Assembly (NCBI GenBank): GCA_012270865.1
Contig: JAAXHL010000088.1
Coordinates: 1-64,000 of the forward strand
Reading direction: 5' to 3'
Length of the DNA: 64,000 nt
Source: Candidatus Poribacteria bacterium
GTDB taxonomy: Bacteria > Poribacteria > WGA-4E > WGA-3G
Shown here: positions 1-7,857 of the stretch, in pieces
Layout: every line of letters starts with the position of its first letter
Numbering within the stretch: the first letter of the stretch is position 1
The notes under the pieces: generated by a model
Databases searched by the model: none
What the model was told of the DNA's origin: nothing
What the model saw: only the letters and a program-made list of their open reading frames with translations
Program-made: the position numbers and the translations under genes

Positions 1-54
1 CCCCCTTATCAGGGGGGAATAAGATGGGAATTGCTTCGATTTGATGTGTTTATT

Positions 55-162
55 GTAAAACCCAGAAATAAAAAGACACTTTAAAGAACAAAAAACTGTC
101 CCGTTGCAGGCGGGGTTTGTAACCCCGCCTTCTATAGATGTCTCGTTAATTGTAGGTTTTAC
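55..162. repeat. MITE-like inverted-repeat element with inner hairpin
   Basis: Outer inverted repeats GTAAAACC (55-62) and GGTTTTAC (155-162) enclose a strong inner hairpin, GGCGGGGTT (109-117) against AACCCCGCC (121-129) with a 3-nt loop. A very similar inner hairpin sits in the element at 24003-24081. The rest of the leading non-coding stretch (1-333) holds a second perfect inverted repeat, TGTTACAC/GTGTAACA at 213-220 and 224-231, with a further GTGTAACA half-site near 323. I see no gene in 1-333. It could be a decayed non-autonomous transposon or a transcribed hairpin. Confidence 0.45.
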
Positions 163-333
163 TATAAATAATTATGGGCTTGCTATAAGAGCGAGTCCGT
201 AAGTCCTTAAAATGTTACACCAAGTGTAACATTTGGTGTAGATTGATAATCGGTATAAACTCAGTCGTTGTAAGGGTTTAGAGGCGATTTGTTTTGGGTT
301 GTAAAAAAAATAATTTGGCGAAAAGTGTAACAT

Positions 334-2352
334 TTATAAGAACGGATTATTCGCGTCGTAATAGTATACCGGTTCCTCTACGGAGGTCTGGCTGTCCTTT
401 GTTAATCGGACAGGTGCGGAGAACTGCTCGATGATCTCTTTTTGCGAGAGCCATTCACAGGCTAATTCGAGTGCGAGTTCGCGTTTGCCGAAATGCATAT
501 AGATGTCGGTTATCGTGCGTTCATCGCCTGATTCTTCCAAAAAATCGAGGAGCGGCTTGAATAAGGTCTGTAGGTTTTTTTCGAGATATGTATCTATGCG
601 CTCAAGTGCATCGCGGAGCATCGCTTCGTCTTTCGGTTTGTCTATCAGGTCTGTGAAGACGGCATTAAAGAGAGAGGGGTTGTGTTCGAGTGCTTGATAG
701 ATGACCTTCCGTCTGGGTGTTTCACCGTGCATGAGGGTCTCAATGCGTGCCAATTCTCTGACGAGGTATGTAAGGTAGAGAAAGGTATAATTGAGGTCCT
801 GTTTGAGGTTTAACCACTTTTCTGCTTTTGCGATTATTGTCGTTGCCATAGCAGCGGCGTTGAAGAGTTGGGAGTGCATATCACGTTCCGCAACTTGTAG
901 ATAGGACGGGTCGCCGACGCTGAAGTTCGCATCTCCGTCTACAGAAAAGAGGCTATCTTTGGAAAAGAGGACGCGGCTTTCGGCGAGGATCGAATGCAGT
1001 GTACTGCCTTGTAGTGTCCTGTCGAGCATCTTCCTATAAGCACTGCGGGTATAGAGTTGAACCCGGATCGGGATGCCTTCTTCTATTAATTGGAACTGCT
1101 GCTGTTTGAATTTTGTTCCGTCTCGCAGAATTAGGGTTATCTGGGGGGCTGTCTTTTCCCAGACGTTGTTTTCAGCGAGGTTGCTGGTGAGGATCGCCGA
1201 GAGGATGTACCGATCCTGTTCGAGTGTATCTGTGATACTTTCGACCGCGTTTTGGATCTGCGCGTGTATTTCGCCTTTCAGACGCATTTGAGAGGAATCG
1301 CGAGCGGAGCTCGCTCCTACAGTGTCATCGTAAGAGTCGCGAGCGGAGCTCGCTCCTACAATGTCATCGTAAGAATCGCGAGCGGAGCTGTCTTCTACAA
1401 TGTCATCGTAATAGTAAGCGGGTTCTTCGACGGCAATCTGGCTTTTCGCGGTGAGTTTCATCGGCATTGCGACCTGCTTGATGACCCCTTTCCATGCCAA
1501 CCACTGGCAGACCAGACCCAACGATTCATCATCAGAATCTGAGAAGCCTTCACTGTTGTCCAATGCGTGCCCTAAGTCGGCGTTTAATGCGGTGAGGGTT
1601 CGCGGCACTTTCTGCTCGGCAAGATAGTCGAGAACGGGTTGAAAAATAGAGGCGTGTTCATCGAGGTAACCGTTAATCGCGTCGAGTGTATCCTGAAGGA
1701 CTGTCTCGTTCTTTTCGCAGTTAATGAAATCTGTATAGACGCGGTTAAAGAAATCGGGGTTATACCGGAGCGCGGGTTGGATGACTTCGCGTGCTGGGAT
1801 TTCGTTGTTCAGGAGTACCTCTATGCGTGCTAACCCCTGCACGGCGTTTAGGAGCGATAGGAAACAGGTGAGATAATCTTTATTGACGTAAAACTGTTTT
1901 TCTGCATAGATGAGGCTCGGCAAAGTCCCAGCGACGACGTTAAGAATCTGGAACTGTTTATCGCGTTCTCCGATGTTGTTGCGGTTCGCGTTTTTGTCGT
2001 ACCACTCTCGGATGGAGGTGTCCCGTGAAAATAGGAGTGTACTGTGCGAGAAATAGGAGTGCATGAAAGACCCTTGCTGTGCACGTTCTATGGATTGCTT
2101 AAAAGCGTTGCGTGGCGTTATATTGGCGTGGATATTTACGCCGTTTTCGACGAGTGAGAAGAAAGATTGCGTCGGACGGATCGCGTCTTTACCGATGATT
2201 TCGACATCGAGGTCCGATTTCTCCCATACCTGTGCGTAAGAGAAGCTGCCAGCGACAATCGCGGCGAGGATATAGGGGTCCTTCTCAATCTTCTCAACGA
2301 GTGCGTCCACGGCTTCGTGGTACTGCTGTTCGATAGCGTCTTGGGATCGCAT
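334..2352 (-). CDS. Tandemly duplicated nucleotidyltransferase-like protein
   Basis: A 672-residue soluble protein made of two homologous halves (about residues 1-310 and 356-672). The first half has a nucleotidyltransferase-fold signature, GS at residues 35-36 followed by D47-x-D49, as in minimal and aminoglycoside-type nucleotidyltransferases. The second half is collinear (NVWEK matches QVWEK) but its GS is TS and its DxD positions read PQI, so it is probably catalytically dead. The halves are joined by a three-copy 13-residue repeat. A consensus sigma70-type promoter lies upstream at 2478-2506. The substrate is unknown; tRNA, antibiotic or protein modification are all possible. The fold is inferred by motif only. 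Confidence 0.75.
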   Translation of the reverse strand: MRSQDAIEQQYHEAVDALVEKIEKDPYILAAIVAGSFSYAQVWEKSDLDVEIIGKDAIRPTQSFFSLVENGVNIHANITPRNAFKQSIERAQQGSFMHSYFSHSTLLFSRDTSIREWYDKNANRNNIGERDKQFQILNVVAGTLPSLIYAEKQFYVNKDYLTCFLSLLNAVQGLARIEVLLNNEIPAREVIQPALRYNPDFFNRVYTDFINCEKNETVLQDTLDAINGYLDEHASIFQPVLDYLAEQKVPRTLTALNADLGHALDNSEGFSDSDDESLGLVCQWLAWKGVIKQVAMPMKLTAKSQIAVEEPAYYYDDIVEDSSARDSYDDIVGASSARDSYDDTVGASSARDSSQMRLKGEIHAQIQNAVESITDTLEQDRYILSAILTSNLAENNVWEKTAPQITLILRDGTKFKQQQFQLIEEGIPIRVQLYTRSAYRKMLDRTLQGSTLHSILAESRVLFSKDSLFSVDGDANFSVGDPSYLQVAERDMHSQLFNAAAMATTIIAKAEKWLNLKQDLNYTFLYLTYLVRELARIETLMHGETPRRKVIYQALEHNPSLFNAVFTDLIDKPKDEAMLRDALERIDTYLEKNLQTLFKPLLDFLEESGDERTITDIYMHFGKRELALELACEWLSQKEIIEQFSAPVRLTKDSQTSVEEPVYYYDANNPFL
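1298..1414 (-). repeat. Three 39-bp in-frame tandem repeats containing a palindrome
   Basis: Three direct copies, starting at 1298, 1337 and 1376, each 39 bp and so 13 codons. On the coding strand they give YDDIVEDSSARDS, YDDIVGASSARDS and YDDTVGASSARDS in the linker between the two nucleotidyltransferase-like halves. Copies 1 and 2 carry the imperfect palindrome GAGCGGAGCTCGCTC; it has decayed in copy 3. The palindrome resembles a REP-type hairpin captured inside a coding region. Confidence 0.85.
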
Positions 2353-2469
2353 AGGGTGCTCCTATTTCAATATAGTTCGGAGTCGAATTTTGCTATAAAC
2401 AGATGGGAATTCACTGCCAATTATATACTGCAAGGCACATAAGTAGAAAAAGTCAACCTTGTTTTTAGT

Positions 2470-2506
2470 ATAGTATAATTATACTATGTTTTCGCGCGGG
2501 TGTCAA
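2470..2506 (-). promoter_or_regulatory. Consensus sigma70 promoter with an 18-bp palindrome over the -10
   Basis: On the minus strand, TTGACA (2506-2501), a 17-nt spacer and TATAAT (2483-2478) match the sigma70 consensus exactly and face the gene at 334-2352. The leader would be about 115 nt. The -10 lies inside a perfect 18-bp palindrome (2470-2487), which would suit an operator or dimeric repressor site. Confidence 0.75.
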
Positions 2507-2536
2507 GTCTTTTTTTAGTTGCTGATGCCCTATTTT

Positions 2537-2565
2537 TTGCAATAATTTTCCATTTATGCTAAAAT
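2537..2565 (+). promoter_or_regulatory. Putative sigma70 promoter for the discoidin-domain gene
   Basis: TTGCAA (2537-2542), a 17-nt spacer and TAAAAT (2560-2565) lie about 38 nt upstream of the start codon at 2603. The match is good but not perfect. Confidence 0.5.
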
Positions 2566-2602
2566 TGCCGCAAGTACAATCTCGAAAACGGGGGAACGTG
2601 CG

Positions 2603-3316
2603 ATGAGATGGGTAAATTATGGGTGGTTTGTGATGATAGCACTGTTAATCAGTCCGCCTGTTGTCTTCGCGATTCACGATGAAGATCAGGGACCTGAGAA
2701 GTTTGGACGCTACGAATTCAAAGAGCAGGACATCAAAGCTGCGACGGATGCTTGTGAAGCGGGTGGTAAGCCGGGACCCGAATTCGTACCGACCGTCCGG
2801 GACAATGAACCGAATTTGGCACTTTTAAAAGACGCGACAGCAGAAGCATCTTCGCAGATAGCAGGTTGGTGTCCGCGACGGCACTGTACTGAATATCTCA
2901 ATGACGGTTTCTATAACAACTGCCGAAGTTGGATTATCGGAGCAGTACCCGGTTGGGCACAGGTTGATATCGGCGATGTTGCGAATGTGAACCGTATCAT
3001 TTTTGGGAGTGATCATTCGCAAGGTTTTCTTGACAGGATGGCAGTGGATTTTGATATCCTCGTTGCAACGACGAAGGCGGATCCAGACTCCGGAGCGAAT
3101 ACGTGGGAGAAAGTCTACACGCACAAAGGGGATGCCGTCAGCGAGACGACTGAATTCACTTTTGATGATGTAGAGGCTCGATGGGTCCGTATCCATATCC
3201 GAACGAACGCCGGCACGCGGATTGACGAACTCGAGATTTATGGCGGAAGGGACCCGATGGCAGTTGAACCGAAAGAGAAACTGACGACAACGTGGGCAGA
3301 GATAAAGATAGAGTAA
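2603..3316 (+). CDS. Secreted F5/8 type C (discoidin)-like protein with TTW tail
   Basis: A 237-residue protein with a signal peptide (about residues 1-23, hydrophobic ALLISPPVVFA) and one discoidin-like beta-sandwich (about residues 70-218). Typical features are NLALLKDATAEASS at the start, the YLNDG turn, WAQVDIGDVANVNRIIF, and the closing RWVRIHIRT...IDELEIYG strand. This family usually binds carbohydrate or lipid surfaces. The last residues, VEPKEKLTTTWAEIK, match the C-termini of the next two genes and of the LamG protein at 15933. Two internal cysteine pairs may form disulfides. A GGGGA ribosome-binding site precedes the ATG. It is first in a probable operon with the next genes. Confidence 0.8.
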   Translation: MRWVNYGWFVMIALLISPPVVFAIHDEDQGPEKFGRYEFKEQDIKAATDACEAGGKPGPEFVPTVRDNEPNLALLKDATAEASSQIAGWCPRRHCTEYLNDGFYNNCRSWIIGAVPGWAQVDIGDVANVNRIIFGSDHSQGFLDRMAVDFDILVATTKADPDSGANTWEKVYTHKGDAVSETTEFTFDDVEARWVRIHIRTNAGTRIDELEIYGGRDPMAVEPKEKLTTTWAEIKIE

Positions 3317-3373
3317 TACTGTCTGTTGTAGGCGATGTTTTTAACCTCACCTGCAGAACACAAGGAGACTCAA

Positions 3374-4123
3374 ATGCAATTTACAGGTATAAAAGTCTAC
3401 ACGTGGCAAGTGATACTGATTGTTATACTGATGCTGTGTGTCGGCAACAGTTATGCTGAGATACTGTTTCAAGACGACTTTGAAAGCGGAAAAATTGATG
3501 AGGGAAGATGGGCACCGCAAGCGAGTTGGCTCGTTGAAAATAGTGATGACGAGCACGATGCCCTCGGCAAAAAAGTGCTTGACGTATGGGGCGGTGGTGT
3601 CGGTCTCAGTGCTGACGATTTTCCCGAAGAATTTGACTATTACGCCGATTTCAAAACCATGGAGGGTGGACTCACAGGGTTTGTTTTCCACGGTGCGGAT
3701 GGCAATAACATCTATATGCACCAGGTCTCAACGGCAGGTTCTGGACACACACCGCAGCATATTCGGTGGCACCGGCGAATCGGTGGTGGTTGGGCGGTGG
3801 AACCCGGGGCGTTTGAAGACAAAGAGAATCGGGAGCAGAATGTCTGGTATCGCGTCAAGTTTGAGATACGCAAGAACTATAAGTTTACGGCATATCTCGG
3901 CGATGTCGGTGCCGAAGACGCGGACCTCACACTTGTCAGTGAGTGGACAGACGGTCAGAAATCGTTTGAGAAAGGGAAAATCGGATTCCGAATGTCAGGC
4001 GGAAACAGGGCAGGTGAACACGCGCAGTACGATAACGTCGTTGTCGCTACACCCGGATTCGACATCTTCCCCGTTGAACCGAAAGATAAACTCGCGGTAA
4101 CGTGGGGAAAACTGAAAGAATAG
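3374..4123 (+). CDS. Secreted LamG/DUF1080-like jelly-roll protein, copy 1
   Basis: I placed the start at the ATG at 3374, because AAGGAG lies 7-10 nt upstream and it opens directly into a signal peptide ending near GNSYA. An in-frame ATG 13 codons earlier has no such support. The mature part begins with FQDDFESG, typical of concanavalin-like domains of the LamG or DUF1080 (3-keto-disaccharide hydrolase-like) type, and has the paired GFVFHGADGNNIYMHQV and KIGFRMSGG strands. It ends in the shared tail VEPKDKLAVTWGKLK. It is a tandem paralogue of the gene at 4261. The likely role is extracellular carbohydrate binding or processing; no catalytic residue could be assigned. Confidence 0.8.
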   Translation: MQFTGIKVYTWQVILIVILMLCVGNSYAEILFQDDFESGKIDEGRWAPQASWLVENSDDEHDALGKKVLDVWGGGVGLSADDFPEEFDYYADFKTMEGGLTGFVFHGADGNNIYMHQVSTAGSGHTPQHIRWHRRIGGGWAVEPGAFEDKENREQNVWYRVKFEIRKNYKFTAYLGDVGAEDADLTLVSEWTDGQKSFEKGKIGFRMSGGNRAGEHAQYDNVVVATPGFDIFPVEPKDKLAVTWGKLKE

Positions 4124-4260
4124 AGTACGAAACTAACTGTTTAATATTGGTCTTCGCGCGGCGCACGGCATCTTAACATGGACGTGCAAATAACGTCCTA
4201 CAGCGCTGCGCATATAAACGAGGCGAAAATGCCTCAAACTAAAAAAGGAGAAAAATAAAG

Positions 4261-4980
4261 ATGCGATACGCGCTATTTTTAATCTTGATTCTATGTGTAA
4301 GTACGGTTTCCGCCGATGTCCTGTTTGAGGACGATTTTGAGAGCGGAGACATTGACGATTCCAAATGGGCAGCGCAAGGTACGTGGTTGATTGAGGATAA
4401 TACTGAAGGTCACGACGTACTTGGCGAAAAGGTACTTGATGTATGGGGCGGTGGCGTTGGACTTAGCGTTGATGATTTCCCCGAAGATTTCGATTATTAC
4501 GCTGATTTCAGAGCTATGGATGGTGGGCTTACAGGCTTTGTCTTTCATGGGACAGATGGCAATAACATCTATATGCACCAGGTCTCAACGGCAGGTTCTG
4601 GACATACACCGCAACACATCCGGTGGCACCGAAGAGTCGGTGGCGGATGGGCAGCGGAACCGGGTGCTTTTGAAGATGGCGTAGACCGGGAACAGAATGT
4701 CTGGTACCGTATCAAGTTTGAGGTGCGGAAGCACGATTTCAAAGCATACATCGGACCCGTCGGTGGTGGCGTAGGTGATCTGACACTCGTCAGCGAATGG
4801 AACGATTCTCAGAGTGCTCACGCCGGAGGAAAAATCGGGTTCCGGATGTCGGGCGCGGATAGATCCGGCGAACACGCACAGTATGATAACATTATCGTCG
4901 TTTCACCTAACTTCGACCCAACACCTGTTGAACCGAAAGACAAGCTCACGACAACGTGGGGAAACCTCAAAATACAATGA
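4261..4980 (+). CDS. Secreted LamG/DUF1080-like jelly-roll protein, copy 2
   Basis: A 239-residue paralogue of the gene at 3374, with the same layout: signal peptide ending near STVSA, FEDDFESG opening, jelly-roll core, and the tail VEPKDKLTTTWGNLK. The start has AAAGGAG upstream. The DNA around 4558-4630 is almost identical to 3703-3775 while the rest has diverged, which suggests recent duplication or local gene conversion. Its last bases overlap the start of the next gene (ATGA), so the two are translationally coupled. The role is inferred as for copy 1. Confidence 0.8.
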   Translation: MRYALFLILILCVSTVSADVLFEDDFESGDIDDSKWAAQGTWLIEDNTEGHDVLGEKVLDVWGGGVGLSVDDFPEDFDYYADFRAMDGGLTGFVFHGTDGNNIYMHQVSTAGSGHTPQHIRWHRRVGGGWAAEPGAFEDGVDREQNVWYRIKFEVRKHDFKAYIGPVGGGVGDLTLVSEWNDSQSAHAGGKIGFRMSGADRSGEHAQYDNIIVVSPNFDPTPVEPKDKLTTTWGNLKIQ

Positions 4981-5987
4981 ACACTGAAAAATCGTTAGCG
5001 ATAGGCATCATCGGTGCAGGTCGTATGGGTGCGCATCATCACAACGCAGTTACCGGCTACGGTGGACGCGTCGTTGCGGTCCATGATGTGCGGCTTGACG
5101 CAGCACGCGAACTCGCAACGGATTCTGACACGACACTCGCGACGACCGAATTAGATGCGTTTTTTGGTGTAGAGATGGACGGGGTGGTGGTTACAACACC
5201 ACCCCCTGTTCGTTTTGAACCGATTCAGATGGCGTGCGACCGTAGTATTCCGATGTTGATTGAAAAGCCGCCTGCTTTGAATATGACTGAAGGCAGGAGA
5301 TGTCTTGCCTGCATTGAGGAGGCGGGTGTTATCGCCGCTGTCGGGTTCCAACTCCGTTATCATCCGCTCTATGAACGTCTGAAAACGTTAATCGCTACGG
5401 AGACGATACATCTTGTTCGGACAGTGTGTACGATTGATTATTATCTCACATTCAGGATGCCACCGTGGTTTCTGAAGTCTGAGATTAGTGGGGGTCCCTT
5501 ACCGGAACAGGCGGTGCATGTATTGGATTGCGCGCGGTTCGTTATGGGAAACCCGAAACCGGTGCAGGCGCATGCGCTGGCGGCGAAAAATATGGCGTTG
5601 GAACGAACGGAATTCGATGCGGAAAACGCTATCCAGATGACGTATCAATTAGATAACGGGGTTTTCGGGACGCATACGAACCACTGCGGGACAGAAAAAT
5701 TCTGTTTTGAAGTCGAGGTTCTCGGGCCGCATCTGCGATTACACGCGAATATGGCAGACAGTACTATTCACGGCTACCTTAACGGCGAAATCGTCAACGA
5801 ACCGGTCGTTGGCGAGAACAGTTTAGGGTTAGATAAGACCGGCGCGTGGCTGCACGCTATTGAAACGGGTGACCGAACGCTTATCCGATCGCCTTTTTCC
5901 GATGCAGTCGAGACGCTTGCGTTGATTGATGCCGCAGTCCAGAGTCGTGACACCGGCAGATTTGTTCGCGTGGAAGAATTGAATTAG
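4977..5987 (+). CDS. Gfo/Idh/MocA-family NAD(P)-dependent oxidoreductase
   Basis: A 336-residue protein. The N-terminus carries the Rossmann dinucleotide-binding motif GIIGAGRMGAHHHNA; the EKPPALNM loop is the family's conserved EKP motif near the active site, followed by the alpha/beta substrate domain. I chose the ATG at 4977 because it overlaps the TGA of the preceding secreted-protein gene (ATGA); an in-frame ATG lies 21 nt upstream inside that gene. Members oxidise or reduce sugars and cyclitols. Coupling to two jelly-roll proteins suggests a role in sugar use, but the substrate is not readable. The TAG stop lies inside the first copy of the direct repeat that follows. Confidence 0.88.
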   Translation: MNTEKSLAIGIIGAGRMGAHHHNAVTGYGGRVVAVHDVRLDAARELATDSDTTLATTELDAFFGVEMDGVVVTTPPPVRFEPIQMACDRSIPMLIEKPPALNMTEGRRCLACIEEAGVIAAVGFQLRYHPLYERLKTLIATETIHLVRTVCTIDYYLTFRMPPWFLKSEISGGPLPEQAVHVLDCARFVMGNPKPVQAHALAAKNMALERTEFDAENAIQMTYQLDNGVFGTHTNHCGTEKFCFEVEVLGPHLRLHANMADSTIHGYLNGEIVNEPVVGENSLGLDKTGAWLHAIETGDRTLIRSPFSDAVETLALIDAAVQSRDTGRFVRVEELN

Positions 5988-6175
5988 AAAAACGCGTAGC
6001 TTGGAACGAAGTGGAAAGCGGATATAGGGATAAGCACTTGAAACCGCAAATCCACTTCGCCGAACCGCAAGGATCTGTAGTGTAAGTTAGAAAAACGCGT
6101 AGCTTGGAACGAAGTGGAAAGCGGATATAGGGATAAGCACTTGAAACCCACATCCACTTCACCGAACCGCAAGGA
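5984..6175. repeat. Two direct ~90-bp repeats with internal hairpin
   Basis: Copy 1 is 5984-6073 and copy 2 is 6087-6175, nearly identical, both starting TTAGAAAAACGCG and ending AACCGCAAGGA. Each contains an inverted pair, GAAGTGGA and TCCACTTC, about 40 nt apart, able to form a stem. Copy 1 contributes the stop codon of the upstream oxidoreductase; copy 2 ends in AAGGA, which serves as the ribosome-binding site of the gene at 6187. The minus-strand open frames across this stretch are repeat translations and not genes. Confidence 0.85.
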
Positions 6176-6186
6176 AAATTAAAAAT

Positions 6187-6525
6187 ATGGTAGATTGGAT
6201 ATATTTTCGGAACAGCTGAAACTCGTGTAAGAAAGTGCAAGAGTTTCTTGACACACATAATGTACAAACAGAAAACCGCACGGACGCTCGAAAAGAACGG
6301 ATGGATGCCGAAGCGGTATGGGCTTTAATGGGTCGCGCGAAGCAGGTCGTTGTTGCGAAAGGGAAGCGCGTTGAAACTTTCGTGCCGTCTGAAGATACAC
6401 AAGAACCGATTTTGAAAGCGGTCCTTGGTCGTAGTGGTAGCCTGCGTGCACCGACAGTTCAGAGTGGGGATGCCTTTTTTGTCGGCTACAACGCCGCACT
6501 CTATGAGAATCCACCGTTTGTCTAA
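6187..6525 (+). CDS. Probable selenoprotein: ArsC/Spx-like thioredoxin-fold protein with UxxC
   Basis: The frame runs from ATG 6187 to TAA 6523-6525, 112 residues, with one internal UGA at 6217-6219. Read as selenocysteine, the N-terminus is MVDWIYFRNS-U-NSC-KKVQEFLD, exactly where ArsC/Spx-like proteins have a short beta strand, CxxC and the following helix. The UGA replaces the first redox cysteine (residue 11); Cys14 is the partner. There is no frameshift and the frame is otherwise open on both sides. AAGGA at 6171-6175 is the ribosome-binding site. A SECIS-like hairpin follows at 6235-6254. Known family members reduce arsenate or regulate through thiol redox state. The alternatives are a nonsense mutation, or translation only from GTG 6235, which would lose the whole redox motif. 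Confidence 0.72.
6235..6254 (+). promoter_or_regulatory. Candidate bacterial SECIS hairpin
   Basis: Stem GUG-CAAG (6235-6241) pairs with CUUG (6247-6250) and CAC (6252-6254), with one bulged A at 6251. The 5-nt apical loop AGUUU (6242-6246) has G at its second position. It begins 22 nt after the UGA, inside the spacing known for bacterial SECIS elements, which also prefer a G in the first two loop positions. A competing stem nearer the UGA (6218-6247) is possible. Not checked by a folding program. Confidence 0.6.
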
Positions 6526-6546
6526 ACCCTGCAAGGACGGAAACCG

Positions 6547-7314
6547 ATGGCAACCATTGAAAAAATCTTGATTACCGGTGCAAGCGGCTATTTGGCGCGA
6601 TTTATCATCGATCGGTTACACAGCACGTACCAGTTGACCCTCACCGACATCGTTGAACCGGAGCGGATACCTGAAAACATGACTTTTATCAAGGCGGATG
6701 TGACAAACGCCGCTGAAATCGAGGCAGCGTGTGCCGGTCAGGATGCCGTTGTGCATCTCGTTGCCTTGGTCCGAGGACGGTCCGATAAACCCGCCTCCTT
6801 ATTTGCGGATGTGATGGTGAAAGGGACATGGAACGTCGCGGAAGCTTGTGTCCAGCAAGGTGTTCAGAAACTGGTGAACATTTCAAGCATTTCAGCGTGT
6901 CCGCCTGCGCCGGGTGCAAAACTGCCGTACGAGGTGGGCGACGATTTTCAATTCGGTCCGGGGGACCTCTATTATTCGTTGGCAAAGTATCTCGGAGAGC
7001 GGATCGGTGCGGCGTATCATCAAGCACACGGCTTAGACGTAATTCATGTCCGTCCGGGTGTTATCGCTGGCGATGGACAGAATCCGGGTCCTAAGGCACC
7101 TGAGGTTGTAACGGATCCTTGGTTCGTTTATGTAGACCCGCGGGATGTTGCGCAGTGCGTGGCTTGTGCGATTGAGACAGAGACGGTGAAGTATGGTGCG
7201 TATAACGCTGTTGCCGGACGTGCGGATTCCCGTTTTTCGTGGCAACAGGCATCAGACGATTTGGGGTATTCACCGGAGCATAACTGGCCAGAGATTCCCG
7301 ATGACGAGACGTAG
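6547..7314 (+). CDS. NAD-dependent epimerase/dehydratase (extended SDR)
   Basis: A 255-residue extended short-chain dehydrogenase-like protein. ITGASGYLA near residues 9-17 is the GxxGxxG-type nucleotide-binding loop, DVTNAAEIEAAC binds the adenine region, the NISSIS strand carries the catalytic Ser region, and YYSLAK supplies the YxxxK catalytic pair. It is slightly short for a full epimerase, so the C-terminal substrate lobe is reduced. AAGGA precedes the ATG. It lies 21 nt after the selenoprotein candidate on the same strand, so they are probably co-transcribed. The substrate is likely a nucleotide sugar or steroid-like compound but is not determined. Confidence 0.85.
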   Translation: MATIEKILITGASGYLARFIIDRLHSTYQLTLTDIVEPERIPENMTFIKADVTNAAEIEAACAGQDAVVHLVALVRGRSDKPASLFADVMVKGTWNVAEACVQQGVQKLVNISSISACPPAPGAKLPYEVGDDFQFGPGDLYYSLAKYLGERIGAAYHQAHGLDVIHVRPGVIAGDGQNPGPKAPEVVTDPWFVYVDPRDVAQCVACAIETETVKYGAYNAVAGRADSRFSWQQASDDLGYSPEHNWPEIPDDET

Positions 7315-7322
7315 GGATACCT

Positions 7323-7699
7323 ATGACCCCTGAAAACGATAAACCTCAATCAGAGAGTGCTGAATTCCGTGAAGAAATCGCCGCGCTTGATGCTGAACTC
7401 ACTGAATCGGTCTTCCAAGGATGGTTCGCGGATATTTTTTGGAGATGGCGTGTGTTATCGGCGAGTGTGCCCGCGTTCTGAAGCCGAATGCGCGTCTCTT
7501 CATGGTAAACGACAATGTACGCTATGCGGGTGTGAGTGTCTCGGTGGATATAATTTTATCCGACATCGCGGAAGCGTTGGGCTTTGAGGTGGAAAAGATT
7601 CTCGTCGTATCGGCTAAAAAAGGAAATAGCAGCCAACAGATGGGGACGTACGGACGCGTGCCACTTCGGAAATGTGTGTATGTCTGGAGAAAAAGATAA
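7323..7699 (+). pseudogene. Internally deleted DNA methyltransferase remnant
   Basis: The first frame opens at ATG 7323 (MTPENDKPQSESAEFREEIA) and runs into a stop near 7481. A second frame, from about 7421 to 7699, reads ECARVLKPNARLFMVNDNVRYAGVS-like sequence and ends in RKCVYVWRK, resembling the C-terminal part of site-specific N4/N6 DNA methyltransferases. The expected middle, with its catalytic DPPY-type and SAM-binding motifs, is missing and the two parts are out of frame. I infer an internal deletion with frameshift. The assignment rests on the VLKP...ND strand pattern, so the family is moderately sure and the loss of function clear. Confidence 0.5.
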
Positions 7700-7820
7700 T
7701 GCCGTATCTCCGACATCTGTCTACCAATGCTGATGTAGTGCATACGCTTATTTAGACCACAATCTTGTCTTAGAGAGTGGCCGGAATTTCCGGTGGCAGT
7801 ACAAGTCCAAAAAAGACGAA

Positions 7821-7847
7821 AGCCACTGACTCAAATAACCAGTGGCT
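7821..7847. terminator. Bidirectional terminator-like hairpin
   Basis: AGCCACTG (7821-7828) pairs with CAGTGGCT (7840-7847). On the minus strand the hairpin is followed by a T-rich run (complement of AAAAAAGAC at 7809-7817), which suits termination of the toxin-antitoxin-like pair at 7858-8416. Confidence 0.6.
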
Positions 7848-7857
7848 TCTTTGTAAC

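Noticed and set aside
5881-6267. Minus-strand frame of 128 codons across the direct repeats
   Set aside because: It translates the repeat twice and runs through parts of two plus-strand genes; no ribosome-binding site.
6235-6525. Short gene starting at GTG 6235
   Set aside because: This start drops the strand and redox motif encoded from 6187; the upstream frame is open except for the UGA at the active-site position.
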